Below, piece after piece: positions 23,263 to 31,830 of a DNA stretch of 64,000 bases (position 1 is its first letter; every line of letters begins with the position of its first letter). The stretch is from JBBQAA01 sp038276395 (GTDB lineage: Bacteria > Actinomycetota > Thermoleophilia > Solirubrobacterales > Solirubrobacteraceae). Both the position numbers and the translations under genes were made by a program. The stretch lies in NCBI GenBank assembly GCA_038276395.1, contig JBBQAA010000074.1:142578-206577 (forward strand). Direction: 5' to 3'. Below the pieces are notes generated by a model, which worked only from the letters and a program-made list of their open reading frames with translations, was not told where the DNA came from and ran no database searches.

Positions 23263-23676
23263 GGGCGCCGCGCCGGCGAGACCTCGGCGGCGCGGCGCGG
23301 CGACCAGCCGGCGATCCGCGCTCGCCATGACCGTCGCCCGGGCGGCGAGTGCCGCCGCGAGGTGCACGGCGTCGTAGCCCCGGAGGTTCTCGTCCTCAGC
23401 GACATCACCGGCGGCGCGGACCAGCGCCGTGCCGACGGGCACAATGCTCACCTGGGCCCAGAGCAGCTCGAGCTGCTCCTTGGCCGTGCGCAGGGCCGGC
23501 GCGCTCAGGCGACTCCGTCCCCGGGCCGCAGCCAGGGCCGCCCGCGCCTCGGCGTAGCCGATCTCGGCGCACGCGATGTATTCGGAGCCGCGCCAGAGCC
23601 TCTCCGCCTCGGGTCGATAGGCCTCGTCCTCGATCAGGAGCTTCACCAGGACCGAGGTGTTTAGGTACGCGGTCAA
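23259..23676 (-). CDS. PIN-domain toxin, 3' end probably frameshifted
   Basis: A PIN domain begins with TAYLNTSVLVKLLIEDEA, has the central AEIGYAEARAAL and the later GYDAVHLAAAL and ASADRRL motifs; the usual first Asp is Asn (LNTS). The start is a TTG at 23676 overlapping the antitoxin stop as TTGA. In its own frame there is no stop until 22519, which would run antisense through the whole regulator gene. A one-base shift near 23290 gives a stop at 23259-23261 and a normal length. Probably an inactive or miscalled toxin. Confidence 0.55.
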
Positions 23677-23810
23677 CGCCGCTGAGCGGCGACCTCAGCG
23701 TCGAGCGAGCCGCCGTCCCTGAGCTTCACCCGCTCCGCCGCCACCCGCCGCTCCACGGCCTCGGGGGGCGTGATGATCCCGGCGGCGACGAGCTCCGTCA
23801 TCCGGTCCAT
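23673..23810 (-). pseudogene. 5'-truncated antitoxin of the PIN toxin
   Basis: An open frame of 45 residues (MDRMTELVAAGIITPPEAVE onward, ending EVAAQRR) looks like the toxin-binding tail of a Phd/YefM-like antitoxin. A TGA lies in frame four codons upstream. Just before it, in another frame, is RGRPIARLSP, the conserved end of a Phd DNA-binding domain. So the domain and its tail are separated by a frameshift, and the front is missing. Confidence 0.5.
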
Positions 23811-23915
23811 GTCCGGGACTCAGCCGAGCGATCGGACGACCGCGCTGGCTCAGGCCCAAGCCGGCGCCCGAATCAAGCTGCCCCAGCCGGAGCCGGGCAG
23901 GAGGAGACGCCACGA

Positions 23916-23982
23916 GGCGGGGTGGGTCCCGCCGGCCACCGGATGCTCCCTGTCGTCCGTGGACGGCGGGACCCACCCCGCC
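23916..23982. repeat. 19-bp inverted repeat downstream of guaA
   Basis: GGCGGGGTGGGTCCCGCCG at 23916-23934 and its exact reverse complement at 23964-23982 flank a 29-nt loop. It lies 16 bases past the guaA stop, so it may end or stabilise the guaB3-guaA transcript. There is no T-tract. Confidence 0.75.
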
Positions 23983-23997
23983 CCACCACCACCGACG

Positions 23998-25632
23998 TCA
24001 TTCCCACTCAATCGTGCCCGGAGGCTTCGAGGTGATGTCGAGCGCCACGCGGCCGACCTCGCGGATCTCGTTGATCATCCGCGAGGCCACCGTCTCCAGC
24101 AGGTCGTAGGGCAGGCGCGCCCAGTCCGCCGTCATCGCGTCGTCACTCGTCACCGCACGGATGACGACGACGTAGCCGTAGGTCCGCTCGTCCCCCTGCA
24201 CTCCGACCGTCCTGACATCCGGCAAGACGCAGAAGGACTGCCACAGCTCGCGGTAGAGCCCGGCCCGGCGGATCTCCTCCTGCAGGATCGCGTCGGCCTC
24301 GCGCAACGTGTCCAGCCGCTCCTTGGTCGCCTCGCCCCCGACGATGCGGATGGCGAGACCCGGCCCGGGGAAGGGCTGGCGCCAGACGAGCCGCTCGGGC
24401 AGCCCGAGCTCAGCGCCCACCGCCCGGACCTCGTCCTTGAACAGCGCGCGCAAGGGCTCGACGAGCTCGAACTGGAGATCCTCGGGCAGGCCGCCGACGT
24501 TGTGGTGGGACTTGATCGTCGCCGCGCCCGTGCCGCCGCCCGACTCGATGACGTCGGAGTACAGGGTCCCCTGGACGAGGAACCGCGCGCCCTGAAGGCG
24601 CGCCGCCTCCTCCTCGAAGACGCGGATGAACTCCCCGCCGATCGCCTTGCGCTTCTGCTCGGGGTCGGAGACGCCGGCCAGGCGGGCCAGGAAGCGCTCC
24701 TCGGCGTCGACGGCGACGAGCGGGACCTGGAAGTGGTCGCGGAAGGCGGCGATGACCTGCAGGCCCTCGTCCTTGCGCATGAGGCCGTGGTCGACGAAGA
24801 CGCAGGTGAGCTGGTCGCCGATCGCGCGGTGCACGAGCAGCGCGGCCACCGAGGAGTCGACCCCGCCCGAGAGCCCGCAGATGACGCGACCCCCACCGAC
24901 CTGGGCGCGGATCCGCTCGACCTGCTCCTCGATGATCGAGGCCGGGCTCCAAGAGGTCTCGGCGCCGCAGATGTCCGTGAGGAAGTGCTCGAGCACGGCC
25001 TGGCCGTAGGGCGTGTGGACGACCTCGGGGTGGAACTGGATCCCGTAGATCTCGCGCTCCACCGACTCGAGCGCGGCCACCGGCGAGCCGGTCGACGAGG
25101 CCAGTGCGGTGAACCCGGGCGGAGGCGCGAAGACCGTGTCGCGGTGGGACATCCAGCACGTCTGCTCGCGCGGCAGCCCGGCCAGGAGGCGTCCCGGCTC
25201 GCGGAGCGTCAGCTCCGAGCGACCGAACTCCCCCACCTCGGCGCCCTCGACGCGACCGCCGAGCTCGCGGGCGATGAGCTGCATCCCGTAGCAGATGCCG
25301 AGGACCGGGATCCCCAGCTCGAGCAGCTTGGGGTCGAGCCGCGGCGCCCCCTCGGCGTAGACCGAGGCGGGGCCGCCGGAGAGGATGAGGCCCTTCGGCG
25401 CGCGCCGACGGACCGCGGCGGCGCCGACGTGGTGGGGCAGGAGCTCGGAGAAGACCCCGCACTCGCGCACCCGCCGCGCGATGAGCTGGGAGTATTGCCC
25501 GCCGTAGTCGAGGACGACGACCTCGTCGGCCACCGCGCACGGCGCGCGCTCCTCCTCGGGCCCTCCGTCCTCCTGCACCGCGTGCCCGGCGTCGGGGACG
25601 CCGGAGGTCGTCTGGAGGACGTCGGGGCTCAC
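23998..25632 (-). CDS. guaA: GMP synthase (glutamine-hydrolysing)
   Basis: The 544-residue enzyme has a class I glutamine amidotransferase domain with the nucleophile in GICYGM (Cys114), an ATP-pyrophosphatase domain with SGGVDSSV, and the C-terminal dimerisation domain ending KPPGTIEWE. It converts XMP to GMP. The N-terminus carries about 35 extra residues before VVVLDYGGQYSQL. The GTG start overlaps the guaB3 stop (GTGA), coupling the last two steps of GMP synthesis. Confidence 0.97.
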   Translation of the reverse strand: MSPDVLQTTSGVPDAGHAVQEDGGPEEERAPCAVADEVVVLDYGGQYSQLIARRVRECGVFSELLPHHVGAAAVRRRAPKGLILSGGPASVYAEGAPRLDPKLLELGIPVLGICYGMQLIARELGGRVEGAEVGEFGRSELTLREPGRLLAGLPREQTCWMSHRDTVFAPPPGFTALASSTGSPVAALESVEREIYGIQFHPEVVHTPYGQAVLEHFLTDICGAETSWSPASIIEEQVERIRAQVGGGRVICGLSGGVDSSVAALLVHRAIGDQLTCVFVDHGLMRKDEGLQVIAAFRDHFQVPLVAVDAEERFLARLAGVSDPEQKRKAIGGEFIRVFEEEAARLQGARFLVQGTLYSDVIESGGGTGAATIKSHHNVGGLPEDLQFELVEPLRALFKDEVRAVGAELGLPERLVWRQPFPGPGLAIRIVGGEATKERLDTLREADAILQEEIRRAGLYRELWQSFCVLPDVRTVGVQGDERTYGYVVVIRAVTSDDAMTADWARLPYDLLETVASRMINEIREVGRVALDITSKPPGTIEWE

Positions 25633-26879
25633 GCCGCGCCGACGGGCTCCCCGGCGTCGATGGGCGCCGAGGACGGCGAGTCGGGGTCGGGCAGCGCAGC
25701 CGCCCGACCGCTCGAGCCCATGCCGACCTGTTGCTCGCGCTGGAGGTGCTTGCCCTCGGTCTGGAGGGCCGGCGCGACCATCAGCTCGGCGCGGTTGAAC
25801 TCCGCGATGTCGCGGTAGCCGCAGGTGGCCATGGAGGTCCGCAGCGCGCCCATGAGGTTGTAGAAGCCGTCGTTCTCGCGCGCCGGGCCGACGACGATCT
25901 CCGAGAGCGAGGCCGCGCCCGGCGTGGCCACGCGGGTGCCGCGGGGCAGCGTCGGGTGGAAGGTCGCCATGCCCCAGTTGAAGCCGCGGCCGGGCGCCTC
26001 GTAGGCTCGGGCCAGTGCCGAGCCGAGCATGACGGCGTCGGCGCCGCAGGCGATCGCCTTGGCGATGTCGCCGCCGTTCTTCATCCCGCCGTCGGCGATC
26101 ACGTTGACGTACTCCCCGGCCTCGAGCATGTGCTGGGAGCGCGCCGCGGCGACATCGGCGATCGCCGTGGCCTGGGGCACGCCGATCCCGAGGACCCCGC
26201 GCGTCGTGCAGATCGCCCCGGGCCCGACGCCGACGAGCACGCCGGCCGCGCCCGTGCGCATGAGGTGCAGGCCCGTGTGGTAGGAGGCACAGCCGCCGAC
26301 GACGACCGGCACGTCGATGTCGCGCGCGATGAACTCCTTGAGGTTCAGCGGCGGGCGCGCCGCGTCGGTCGAGACGTGCTCGGCGGAGACGACCGTCCCC
26401 TGGATGACGAGGATGTCGAGGCCGGCCTCGAGTGCCGCCTCGTAGTGCGTGCGCACGCGCTGGGGCGTCAGCGAGGCGGCGGCGACGACGCCGTGGGACT
26501 TGATCTCCTGGATCCGCTGGGTGATCAGCTCCGGCTTGATCGGCTCGGCGTAGATCCGCTGGAGCTCGCGCGTGGCCTGCTCGCGCGGGAGCGTGGCGAT
26601 GTGCTCGAGCTGCTCGTCGGCGTCCTCGTAGCGGGTGAAGATCCCCTCGAGGTTCAGGACCGCGAGGCCGCCGAGCTTGCCGAGCAGCCCCGCGGTGCGG
26701 GGCGAGACGACGCCGTCGAGCGCGGCCGCGAGCAGCGGCAGCTCGAAGCGGTAGTTCCCGAGCGTCCAGGCGATGTCGACATCGTCAGGATCCCGCGTGC
26801 GCCGGGAGGGCACGATCGCGACGTCATCGAATCCGTAGGCGCGCCGGGCCTTCTTGCCCCGGCCGATCTCAACTTCCAT
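25629..26879 (-). CDS. guaB3: GuaB3-type IMP dehydrogenase family protein
   Basis: The 416-residue TIM barrel has the IMPDH loop GPGAICTTRGVLG with catalytic Cys224, DGGMKNGGDIAKAI and the MLGSALARA phosphate site. It has no CBS pair between strands, which, with the sequence start FDDVAIVPSRRTR, identifies the GuaB3 subgroup. Members may oxidise IMP to XMP. It is the first gene of guaB3-guaA. No canonical CBS-containing guaB lies in this window. Confidence 0.9.
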   Translation of the reverse strand: MEVEIGRGKKARRAYGFDDVAIVPSRRTRDPDDVDIAWTLGNYRFELPLLAAALDGVVSPRTAGLLGKLGGLAVLNLEGIFTRYEDADEQLEHIATLPREQATRELQRIYAEPIKPELITQRIQEIKSHGVVAAASLTPQRVRTHYEAALEAGLDILVIQGTVVSAEHVSTDAARPPLNLKEFIARDIDVPVVVGGCASYHTGLHLMRTGAAGVLVGVGPGAICTTRGVLGIGVPQATAIADVAAARSQHMLEAGEYVNVIADGGMKNGGDIAKAIACGADAVMLGSALARAYEAPGRGFNWGMATFHPTLPRGTRVATPGAASLSEIVVGPARENDGFYNLMGALRTSMATCGYRDIAEFNRAELMVAPALQTEGKHLQREQQVGMGSSGRAAALPDPDSPSSAPIDAGEPVGAA

Positions 26880-26885
26880 AGCGGC

Positions 26886-26891
26886 ACCCTA
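26886..26891 (-). promoter_or_regulatory. TAGGGT -10 box for guaB3-guaA
   Basis: On the minus strand TAGGGT is followed by 6 nt and the guaB3 ATG, predicting a near-leaderless mRNA. Confidence 0.5.
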
Positions 26892-26952
26892 GGTCAGCGG
26901 GCGGACAGAAAACCCGCGGCGGCGGCAGACCGCGGGATGCCATGCTAGCGAC

Positions 26953-27510
26953 GTGCCCGAGAGTCCCATCCCGCGGCTCGAGGCCTGGCTCGAGGAGCTC
27001 GGCGACGCCTCGTTCGTGCTCGCCACCGCCTCGCCGCAGGGCGTGCCCTCGGCCCGGGTCGTGCTCCTGAAGGAGGTGCGCGACGGCGCGCTCGTCTTCG
27101 GCACGGCGCTCGGCAGCCGCAAGGGCGCGGAGCTCCGCTCAAACCCGGCCGTGGCCGCCGTCTTCACCTGGAGCGCGGAGGGCCGGCAGGTCGTCCTCGA
27201 GGGGCGCGCCGAGATCCTCGAGCGGGCGGAGAGCGACGCGCTCTGGCGCACGCGCGGCCGCGACGCCCGCCTCGCCGACCTCGTCTCCGAGGAGGGCGCG
27301 CCGCTGCCCGACCGCGGCGCGCTCGAAGCCGCCTTCGCCCGTGCCGCCGAGACCGCGGGCGAGGAGCCCGAGCGGCCGCCCGGCTGGGCCGCCGTGCGGA
27401 TCCTGCCCGCGCGCCTCGAGTTCTGGACGGCCGATCCACGGCGCCTCAGCGTCCGCGAGGAGTGGCGGCTCGGCCCCGAGGGGTGGACCACAACGGCGCT
27501 GCAGCCCTGA
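26953..27510 (+). CDS. pyridoxamine 5'-phosphate oxidase family protein (PdxH-like)
   Basis: The FMN-binding split barrel has PSARVVLLKEV near the N-terminus and a C-terminal RPPGWAAVRILPARLEFW, which matches the PNPOx dimerisation region (usually GWGG.R..P...EFW). At 185 residues it is shorter than PdxH, lacking the N-terminal arm. It probably oxidises pyridoxamine or pyridoxine phosphate to PLP, but a related F420- or FMN-dependent role is possible. The start is a GTG at 26953. Confidence 0.8.
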   Translation: MPESPIPRLEAWLEELGDASFVLATASPQGVPSARVVLLKEVRDGALVFGTALGSRKGAELRSNPAVAAVFTWSAEGRQVVLEGRAEILERAESDALWRTRGRDARLADLVSEEGAPLPDRGALEAAFARAAETAGEEPERPPGWAAVRILPARLEFWTADPRRLSVREEWRLGPEGWTTTALQP

Positions 27511-27537
27511 GCAGGAAGTAGCTACGCTTATAGCCAG

Positions 27538-27819
27538 ATGGCCACCGATCACCTGCCGCTCGCCGACGTCAAGAATCGGCTCTCCGAGGTGGTCGAGCGG
27601 GTGGAGCGCGAGCACGGGCGCGTTGTCATCACGAAGCACGGCCGGCCCGCGGCGGTCGTCCTCAGCGTCGATGATCTGGACTCGCTCGAGGAAACGCTCG
27701 ACATCCTCTCTCGCCCGGCGCTGATGGCCGACGTGCGCGCCGGGATCGCAGAGCTCAACTCCGGCGGCGCCCAGCCGCTGACCAAGGCCGACGCCCTGGA
27801 TCTGATCGCCGACCGGTGA
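27538..27819 (+). CDS. Phd/YefM-family antitoxin
   Basis: The 93-residue protein has the Phd/YefM DNA-binding fold (PLADVKNRLSEVVERVE, then VVITKHGRPAAVVLSVDDL) and a tail that wraps the toxin (the ILSRPALMADVRAGIAEL helix). A TACGCT box lies 9 nt before the ATG. It is first in an operon with a RelE-type toxin, and probably represses it. Confidence 0.88.
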   Translation: MATDHLPLADVKNRLSEVVERVEREHGRVVITKHGRPAAVVLSVDDLDSLEETLDILSRPALMADVRAGIAELNSGGAQPLTKADALDLIADR

Positions 27820-28091
27820 TCTCCGTCCCCTTCGAGGTCGTCTGGACCTCCGCGGCGCGGCGCTCGCTGAATCGTCTTCCGGATAAGGTCGCGACCGCGG
27901 CCGTCGAGTTCGTCTACGGCTCCCTCGCCGCCAACCCGTCGCGGGTGGGCAAGGCGCTCGCGCTCGGTCTCGAAGGGCTGCACAGCGCACGGCGCGGCGA
28001 CTATCGCGTGATCTACGGCATCGATCACGAAGAGCGCCGGGTCGGCATCATCGCGGTCGAGCACCGATCCGACGCCTACCGGCGCCGGTGA
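27816..28091 (+). CDS. RelE/ParE-family toxin
   Basis: The 91-residue RelE fold has SAARRSLNRLPDKVATA, a GKAL...GLHSARRGDYRVIYGID strand-turn-strand, and a C-terminal IIAVEHRSDAYRR with the His/Arg/Tyr set used for mRNA cleavage in RelE enzymes. The GTG at 27816 overlaps the antitoxin stop (GTGA). Likely a ribosome-dependent mRNA interferase. Confidence 0.88.
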   Translation: MISVPFEVVWTSAARRSLNRLPDKVATAAVEFVYGSLAANPSRVGKALALGLEGLHSARRGDYRVIYGIDHEERRVGIIAVEHRSDAYRRR

Positions 28092-28103
28092 GGCACCCGC
28101 GAC

Positions 28104-29060
28104 CTACGCGGCCGCCGGCAGCTCCAGCCGCTCGAGCTCGACCTCCTGGCGCATGCGCTCGACGCCGGCGGGGTCGATCCGCCCCGCCCCCAGGTGGTTG
28201 ACGGACTCGGCGCCGCAGGCCACGGCGAGCGCCAGGCACCCCTCGGGATCGGCGCCCGTGTAGCGCGCCGCCACGTAGCCCGCCAGGAACGCGTCGCCCG
28301 CGCCGATCTGGGCGCGGGCCTCCTGCTCGTCGATCCGGGCGCGCAGGAGGCGCGGCGCGCCGTCGATCTCCAGCCGGGCGAAGGAGCCGTCGGGAACGGT
28401 CATGAGGACCTCGCGCGCGCCGAGCTCGGCGATCTCCCCCAGCGCGAGCGTGCGGTCCTCGTCCGAGGTGAACTCGTGGCCCGCGAGCTCCTCCCCCTCC
28501 CCCGCGTTCGGGGTGACGACGTCCGGTTCGGCCCGCACCGCCTGGTGCATCGGCTCGCCGTCGGTGTCGACGACTGTGGTCACGCCGAGCCGCCGCAGCT
28601 CGCGCACGAGCTTGGCGTAGAAGTCGCCGGGAACCCCGCGGGGCAGCGACCCGGCGAACACGCAGATCTGCGCGCCCTGCGCGAGGTAGAGGAGCTTGTC
28701 GGTGAACAGCTCGAGCTCGGCGGCGGAGACGTTCGGCCCCTTCTCGTTGATCTCCGTCTGCACGCCGGTCGTGGGATCGAGGACGGCCGTGTTCGTCCGC
28801 GACTCCTCCCGGATGCGCACGAAGTCGTTGAGGATCGACTCGCCGGTCAGCGCCTCGACGATGCGCGTGCCCGTCGCGCCGCCCGCGAGGCCGGTGGCGA
28901 TGACGGGGCGGCCGAGCTGCTTGATTGCGCGAGCGACGTTCACGCCCTTGCCGCCGGCGAAGGTCTGCTGCTCGACCGAGCGGTGGCGGCGGCCGAGCCG
29001 CACGTTGGGCACGACGAGCGTGCGGTCCATCGCCGCGTTCAGGGTGACGGTGATGATCAC
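28104..29060 (-). CDS. 1-phosphofructokinase family hexose kinase (PfkB)
   Basis: The 318-residue PfkB kinase has TFAGGKGVNVARAIKQLG in the substrate lid and IGAGDAFLAGYVAARY near the C-terminus with the catalytic Asp. The N-terminal VTLNAAMDRT is typical of the 1-phosphofructokinase/tagatose-6-phosphate group. It phosphorylates a sugar phosphate; no PTS genes are nearby to indicate fructose. The GTG start overlaps dacA (GTGA). Confidence 0.88.
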   Translation of the reverse strand: MIITVTLNAAMDRTLVVPNVRLGRRHRSVEQQTFAGGKGVNVARAIKQLGRPVIATGLAGGATGTRIVEALTGESILNDFVRIREESRTNTAVLDPTTGVQTEINEKGPNVSAAELELFTDKLLYLAQGAQICVFAGSLPRGVPGDFYAKLVRELRRLGVTTVVDTDGEPMHQAVRAEPDVVTPNAGEGEELAGHEFTSDEDRTLALGEIAELGAREVLMTVPDGSFARLEIDGAPRLLRARIDEQEARAQIGAGDAFLAGYVAARYTGADPEGCLALAVACGAESVNHLGAGRIDPAGVERMRQEVELERLELPAAA

Positions 29061-30280
29061 GCCGGCTCCACCGCCCGGCGGCGGCGCGCGCGCCGGCGGC
29101 GCTCCCGCCGGCGGCGGCGATCGGCCACGAGGGCGAAGGCGAGGAGCGCCACGACGCCGACGACGATAGCCGGGCCGCGGCCGTTGCGGAAGGCCCGCGA
29201 GAGCGCGGAGGGCGCCGGCACGGGACGGTCCGCGCGCAGCGGGATGCGCGCCACGAGGCGGCGGCCGGCGCGGACGAGCAGATGGCCGACGACGGCGCCA
29301 CGGCGCCGCGGGCCCGTGAGCCGCGCGGGGACCTGGCGCACGCGGACGACGAGGGTCCCGCGCCGGATGAGCGTGCGGATCTCGCGGCCGGCCACGAGCG
29401 GGATGCGGGCCGCGCTCACCCCCGCGACCCGCGCCGTGCCGAAGCGCTCGCCGCGGCGCACGGCGGTCAGGAGGCGGTAGCGGGCGAAGCCGTAGGAGAG
29501 GAGCGCGACGCTGGCGGCGTCGCGCGCGCCCTCGCTCGGGGTGCCGAGGACGGCGGAGTAGAGGACCATCCCGCGCTGCTCCCCCTCCCCGACGAGCACG
29601 TAGCCCGCGCCGCCGGTGTGGCCCGTCTTGACGCCGTCGACCCAGCGCAGGCGGCGCACGAGGTCGTTGCGGTTGAGCACGACGCGCCGGTAGGCCCCCG
29701 AGCGGAGCACGGCGCGGCCCTTGGCCATGACGCCGCGCGCGAAGGGCTCGGTGCGGCGGAGCACCCGGGCGAGGCGCACGAGGTCGTGCGCGCTCGAGTG
29801 GTTCCCGGGGGTGTCGAGGCCGACGGGCGTGGTGTAGTGGGTGTGGCGCAGGCCGAGCGCTCGCGCCCGGCGGTTCATCAGGCCGACGAACCGGGGCAGC
29901 GAGCCGCCGGTGCGGATGGCCAGCGTGTAGGCGGCGTCGTTGGCGCTCGGGAGGAGCGCAGCGGTGACGAGATCGGCGACGGTCATCCGCTCCCCGGTCC
30001 GCAGGTCGATCGAGGACTCCGCGGCCGCGCGCGCGTAGGGCGGCACGCGCAGCACCCGGCGCAGGGGATCGTGCTCGAGCGCGAGCAGGACCGTCATCAG
30101 CTTCGTCGTCGAGGCGATGAGCCGGGGCTGTTCGGCGTTCCGCGCGTAGAGGACGCGCCCGGTGCTCGCCTCCATGAGCATCGCGGCGGGGGCCGAGAGG
30201 CGGAGTGGGGCCGCGCGCGCGACCGGGGCGGCGGCGAGAGTCAGCGCCAGGACGAGGAGGAGGGACCGCCCGCGGCTCAC
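29057..30280 (-). CDS. D-alanyl-D-alanine carboxypeptidase (S11 family)
   Basis: The 407-residue protein has a signal peptide, the SxxK motif STTK (Ser57, Lys60), SAN at 112-114 and KTG at 217-219 (VKTGHTGG), all the penicillin-binding serine hydrolase residues. A C-terminal transmembrane helix near residue 370 is followed by an Arg-rich cytoplasmic tail, so it is membrane anchored with the catalytic domain outside. It trims peptidoglycan stem peptides. The GTG start abuts the stop of the LysM gene. Confidence 0.93.
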   Translation of the reverse strand: MSRGRSLLLVLALTLAAAPVARAAPLRLSAPAAMLMEASTGRVLYARNAEQPRLIASTTKLMTVLLALEHDPLRRVLRVPPYARAAAESSIDLRTGERMTVADLVTAALLPSANDAAYTLAIRTGGSLPRFVGLMNRRARALGLRHTHYTTPVGLDTPGNHSSAHDLVRLARVLRRTEPFARGVMAKGRAVLRSGAYRRVVLNRNDLVRRLRWVDGVKTGHTGGAGYVLVGEGEQRGMVLYSAVLGTPSEGARDAASVALLSYGFARYRLLTAVRRGERFGTARVAGVSAARIPLVAGREIRTLIRRGTLVVRVRQVPARLTGPRRRGAVVGHLLVRAGRRLVARIPLRADRPVPAPSALSRAFRNGRGPAIVVGVVALLAFALVADRRRRRERRRRARRRRAVEPA

Positions 30281-30619
30281 TTATCTCAGCTTGATCCGCT
30301 GGCCCGTCTGCAGCGAGGTCGGGTTGAGGTTCGGGTTCAGCTCCTGGAGCGCCGCCACGGACACCTTGGTCCGCAGGGCGATCTTCGAGAGCGTGTCCCC
30401 CGAGCGCACGACGTAGAACTTCGGCCCGCGCCCACGCGGCGCCGTCCTCCCCGCGGCCGTCCGGCCCGGGCCGGGAGGCCGGGCCTTCGTGCTCCGGGTC
30501 GTCGCGGTCGAGGAGGATCCCGTCGAGCTGGCCGCGCCCTGGAGGATGAGATAGACGGCGAGCCCGGCGGCGAGAAGCGCACCCACGGCAAGGGCACGCG
30601 GAAGGGCCCGGCGCATCAT
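30281..30619 (-). CDS. LysM-domain membrane protein
   Basis: The 112-residue protein has one N-terminal membrane helix, a Ser/Thr/Pro/Arg-rich linker, and a C-terminal LysM domain (YVVRSGDTLSKIALRTKVSV...LNPNL...TGQRIKL) that binds GlcNAc chains in peptidoglycan. It lies beside a D,D-carboxypeptidase gene, consistent with cell-wall targeting of a small complex. Confidence 0.88.
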   Translation of the reverse strand: MMRRALPRALAVGALLAAGLAVYLILQGAASSTGSSSTATTRSTKARPPGPGRTAAGRTAPRGRGPKFYVVRSGDTLSKIALRTKVSVAALQELNPNLNPTSLQTGQRIKLR

Positions 30620-30629
30620 CGCGGGTCGA

Positions 30630-31541
30630 TCATACGAGGCTCCAGGCCGCCGAGCGCAGGCGCTCGGCCTCCGCCCGGGCGGCCCGGGCGGGCTCGCCGC
30701 CCTCCGTTTCGTGCGCCCGCGCGATCGCGCGCGAGGCGGAGATGAGCCCGCCGGCGCGACCGGGCGCCCCGGCCGCGCCGAGCGCCTCGACGCGACCGCC
30801 CTGCGCGCCGATCCCGGGCAGGAGAAAGGGCGCCCGGGGCATCAGCGCGCGCAGCCGCGCCAAGTGCTCCGGAGCCGTGGCGCCGACGACCGCGCCCACG
30901 TCGGCCAGGCCGCCCGGCGGACCCTGCCCGAGCGCACCGACCATCGCCGCGAGGCGCTCGGCGACCGTGCCTCCGCCGGCGAGGGCGAGATCCTGGACGT
31001 CGGCCGCCCCCGGGTTCGAGGTCCGCACGAGGACGAACAGGCCGCCGCCCGCCGGGCGCGCCCGCTCGAGGATCGGGGCGAGGGTCTCGGCGCCGAGGAG
31101 CGGCGAGACCGTCAGGGCGTCGGCGCCGAGACCGGATGAGCGGCCCCACAGGCCAGCCGGCGCACCGCCGAAGAACGCCTCTCCGTAGGCGGCGGCGGAG
31201 ACGTCGATGTCCCCCCGCTTGCCGTCGGCGAGCACGAGCAGGCCCGCCGCACGGGCGTGGGCGACGACCGCCTCGAGCGCGGCCCAGCCCGCGCTCCCCA
31301 GGCGCTCGAAGCAGGCGAGCTGCGGCTTTGCCGCGACGCACGCCGGCCCCGCGGCGTCGATGAGGGCGAGGCAGTGCGCGCGCACCGCCGCGGCGGCGCT
31401 CGCCCCTGTGACCCCCGGCCACAGGCGGCCTGGATCGGGGTCGAGCCCGAGCACGAGTTGGGACTCGCGCTCGGCGACCGCCCGCGCGAGGCGGCCACCG
31501 AAGCCGAGGACGCCCGGCTCGCGCCGGGCCTCGGTGCTCAG
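30630..31541 (-). CDS. pyrF: orotidine 5'-phosphate decarboxylase, type 2, with a probable CTG start
   Basis: The TIM barrel has the catalytic LADGKRGDI motif and AAKPQLACFERLG. The type 2 (mycobacterial) family starts with FGxRLAxAV...GLDP, and here GFGGRLARAVAERESQ lies upstream of the first GTG (31454). No ATG, GTG or TTG precedes it in frame, but a CTG at 31541 overlaps the hup stop as CTGA, the coupling used elsewhere. With it the protein has 303 residues, close to family length. The last step of UMP synthesis. Confidence 0.85.
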   Translation of the reverse strand: MSTEARREPGVLGFGGRLARAVAERESQLVLGLDPDPGRLWPGVTGASAAAAVRAHCLALIDAAGPACVAAKPQLACFERLGSAGWAALEAVVAHARAAGLLVLADGKRGDIDVSAAAYGEAFFGGAPAGLWGRSSGLGADALTVSPLLGAETLAPILERARPAGGGLFVLVRTSNPGAADVQDLALAGGGTVAERLAAMVGALGQGPPGGLADVGAVVGATAPEHLARLRALMPRAPFLLPGIGAQGGRVEALGAAGAPGRAGGLISASRAIARAHETEGGEPARAARAEAERLRSAAWSLV

Positions 31542-31813
31542 TTCTTGATCGACTTCTTCAGCCCGGAGCCCGCCGAGAAGCGCGGGACGCGCGAGGCGGC
31601 GATCTGGATCTTCTCGCCCGTCGACGGGTTGCGGCCCTCGCGGGCGCCGCGCTCGGCCACGGAGAACTTGCCGAAGCCGGAGAACGTGACGTCGCTCCCG
31701 CGCTTCAGCGTCTCGGTGATCGTTTCGAGCACGGCGTCGACGGCGTCGCCCGCCTCCTTCTTGTTCAGGTTGGCGCGATCGGCCACCTGGTCTACGAACT
31801 CGGACTTGGTCAC
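31538..31813 (-). CDS. HU-family DNA-binding protein
   Basis: The 91-residue protein is a standard HU: N-terminal TKSEFVDQVADRANLNKKEA helices, then GSDVTFSGFGKFSVAER and the DNA-bending arm GRNPSTGEKIQIAASRVPRF. The GTG start has a GGAGGAG Shine-Dalgarno, so unlike its neighbours it is translated from a leader. It is first in the hup-pyrF-LysM-dacA-pfkB run. The unusual pairing of hup and pyrF could link growth rate to chromosome packing. Confidence 0.95.
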   Translation of the reverse strand: MTKSEFVDQVADRANLNKKEAGDAVDAVLETITETLKRGSDVTFSGFGKFSVAERGAREGRNPSTGEKIQIAASRVPRFSAGSGLKKSIKN

Positions 31814-31830
31814 GTCTCCTCCTTCGATGA

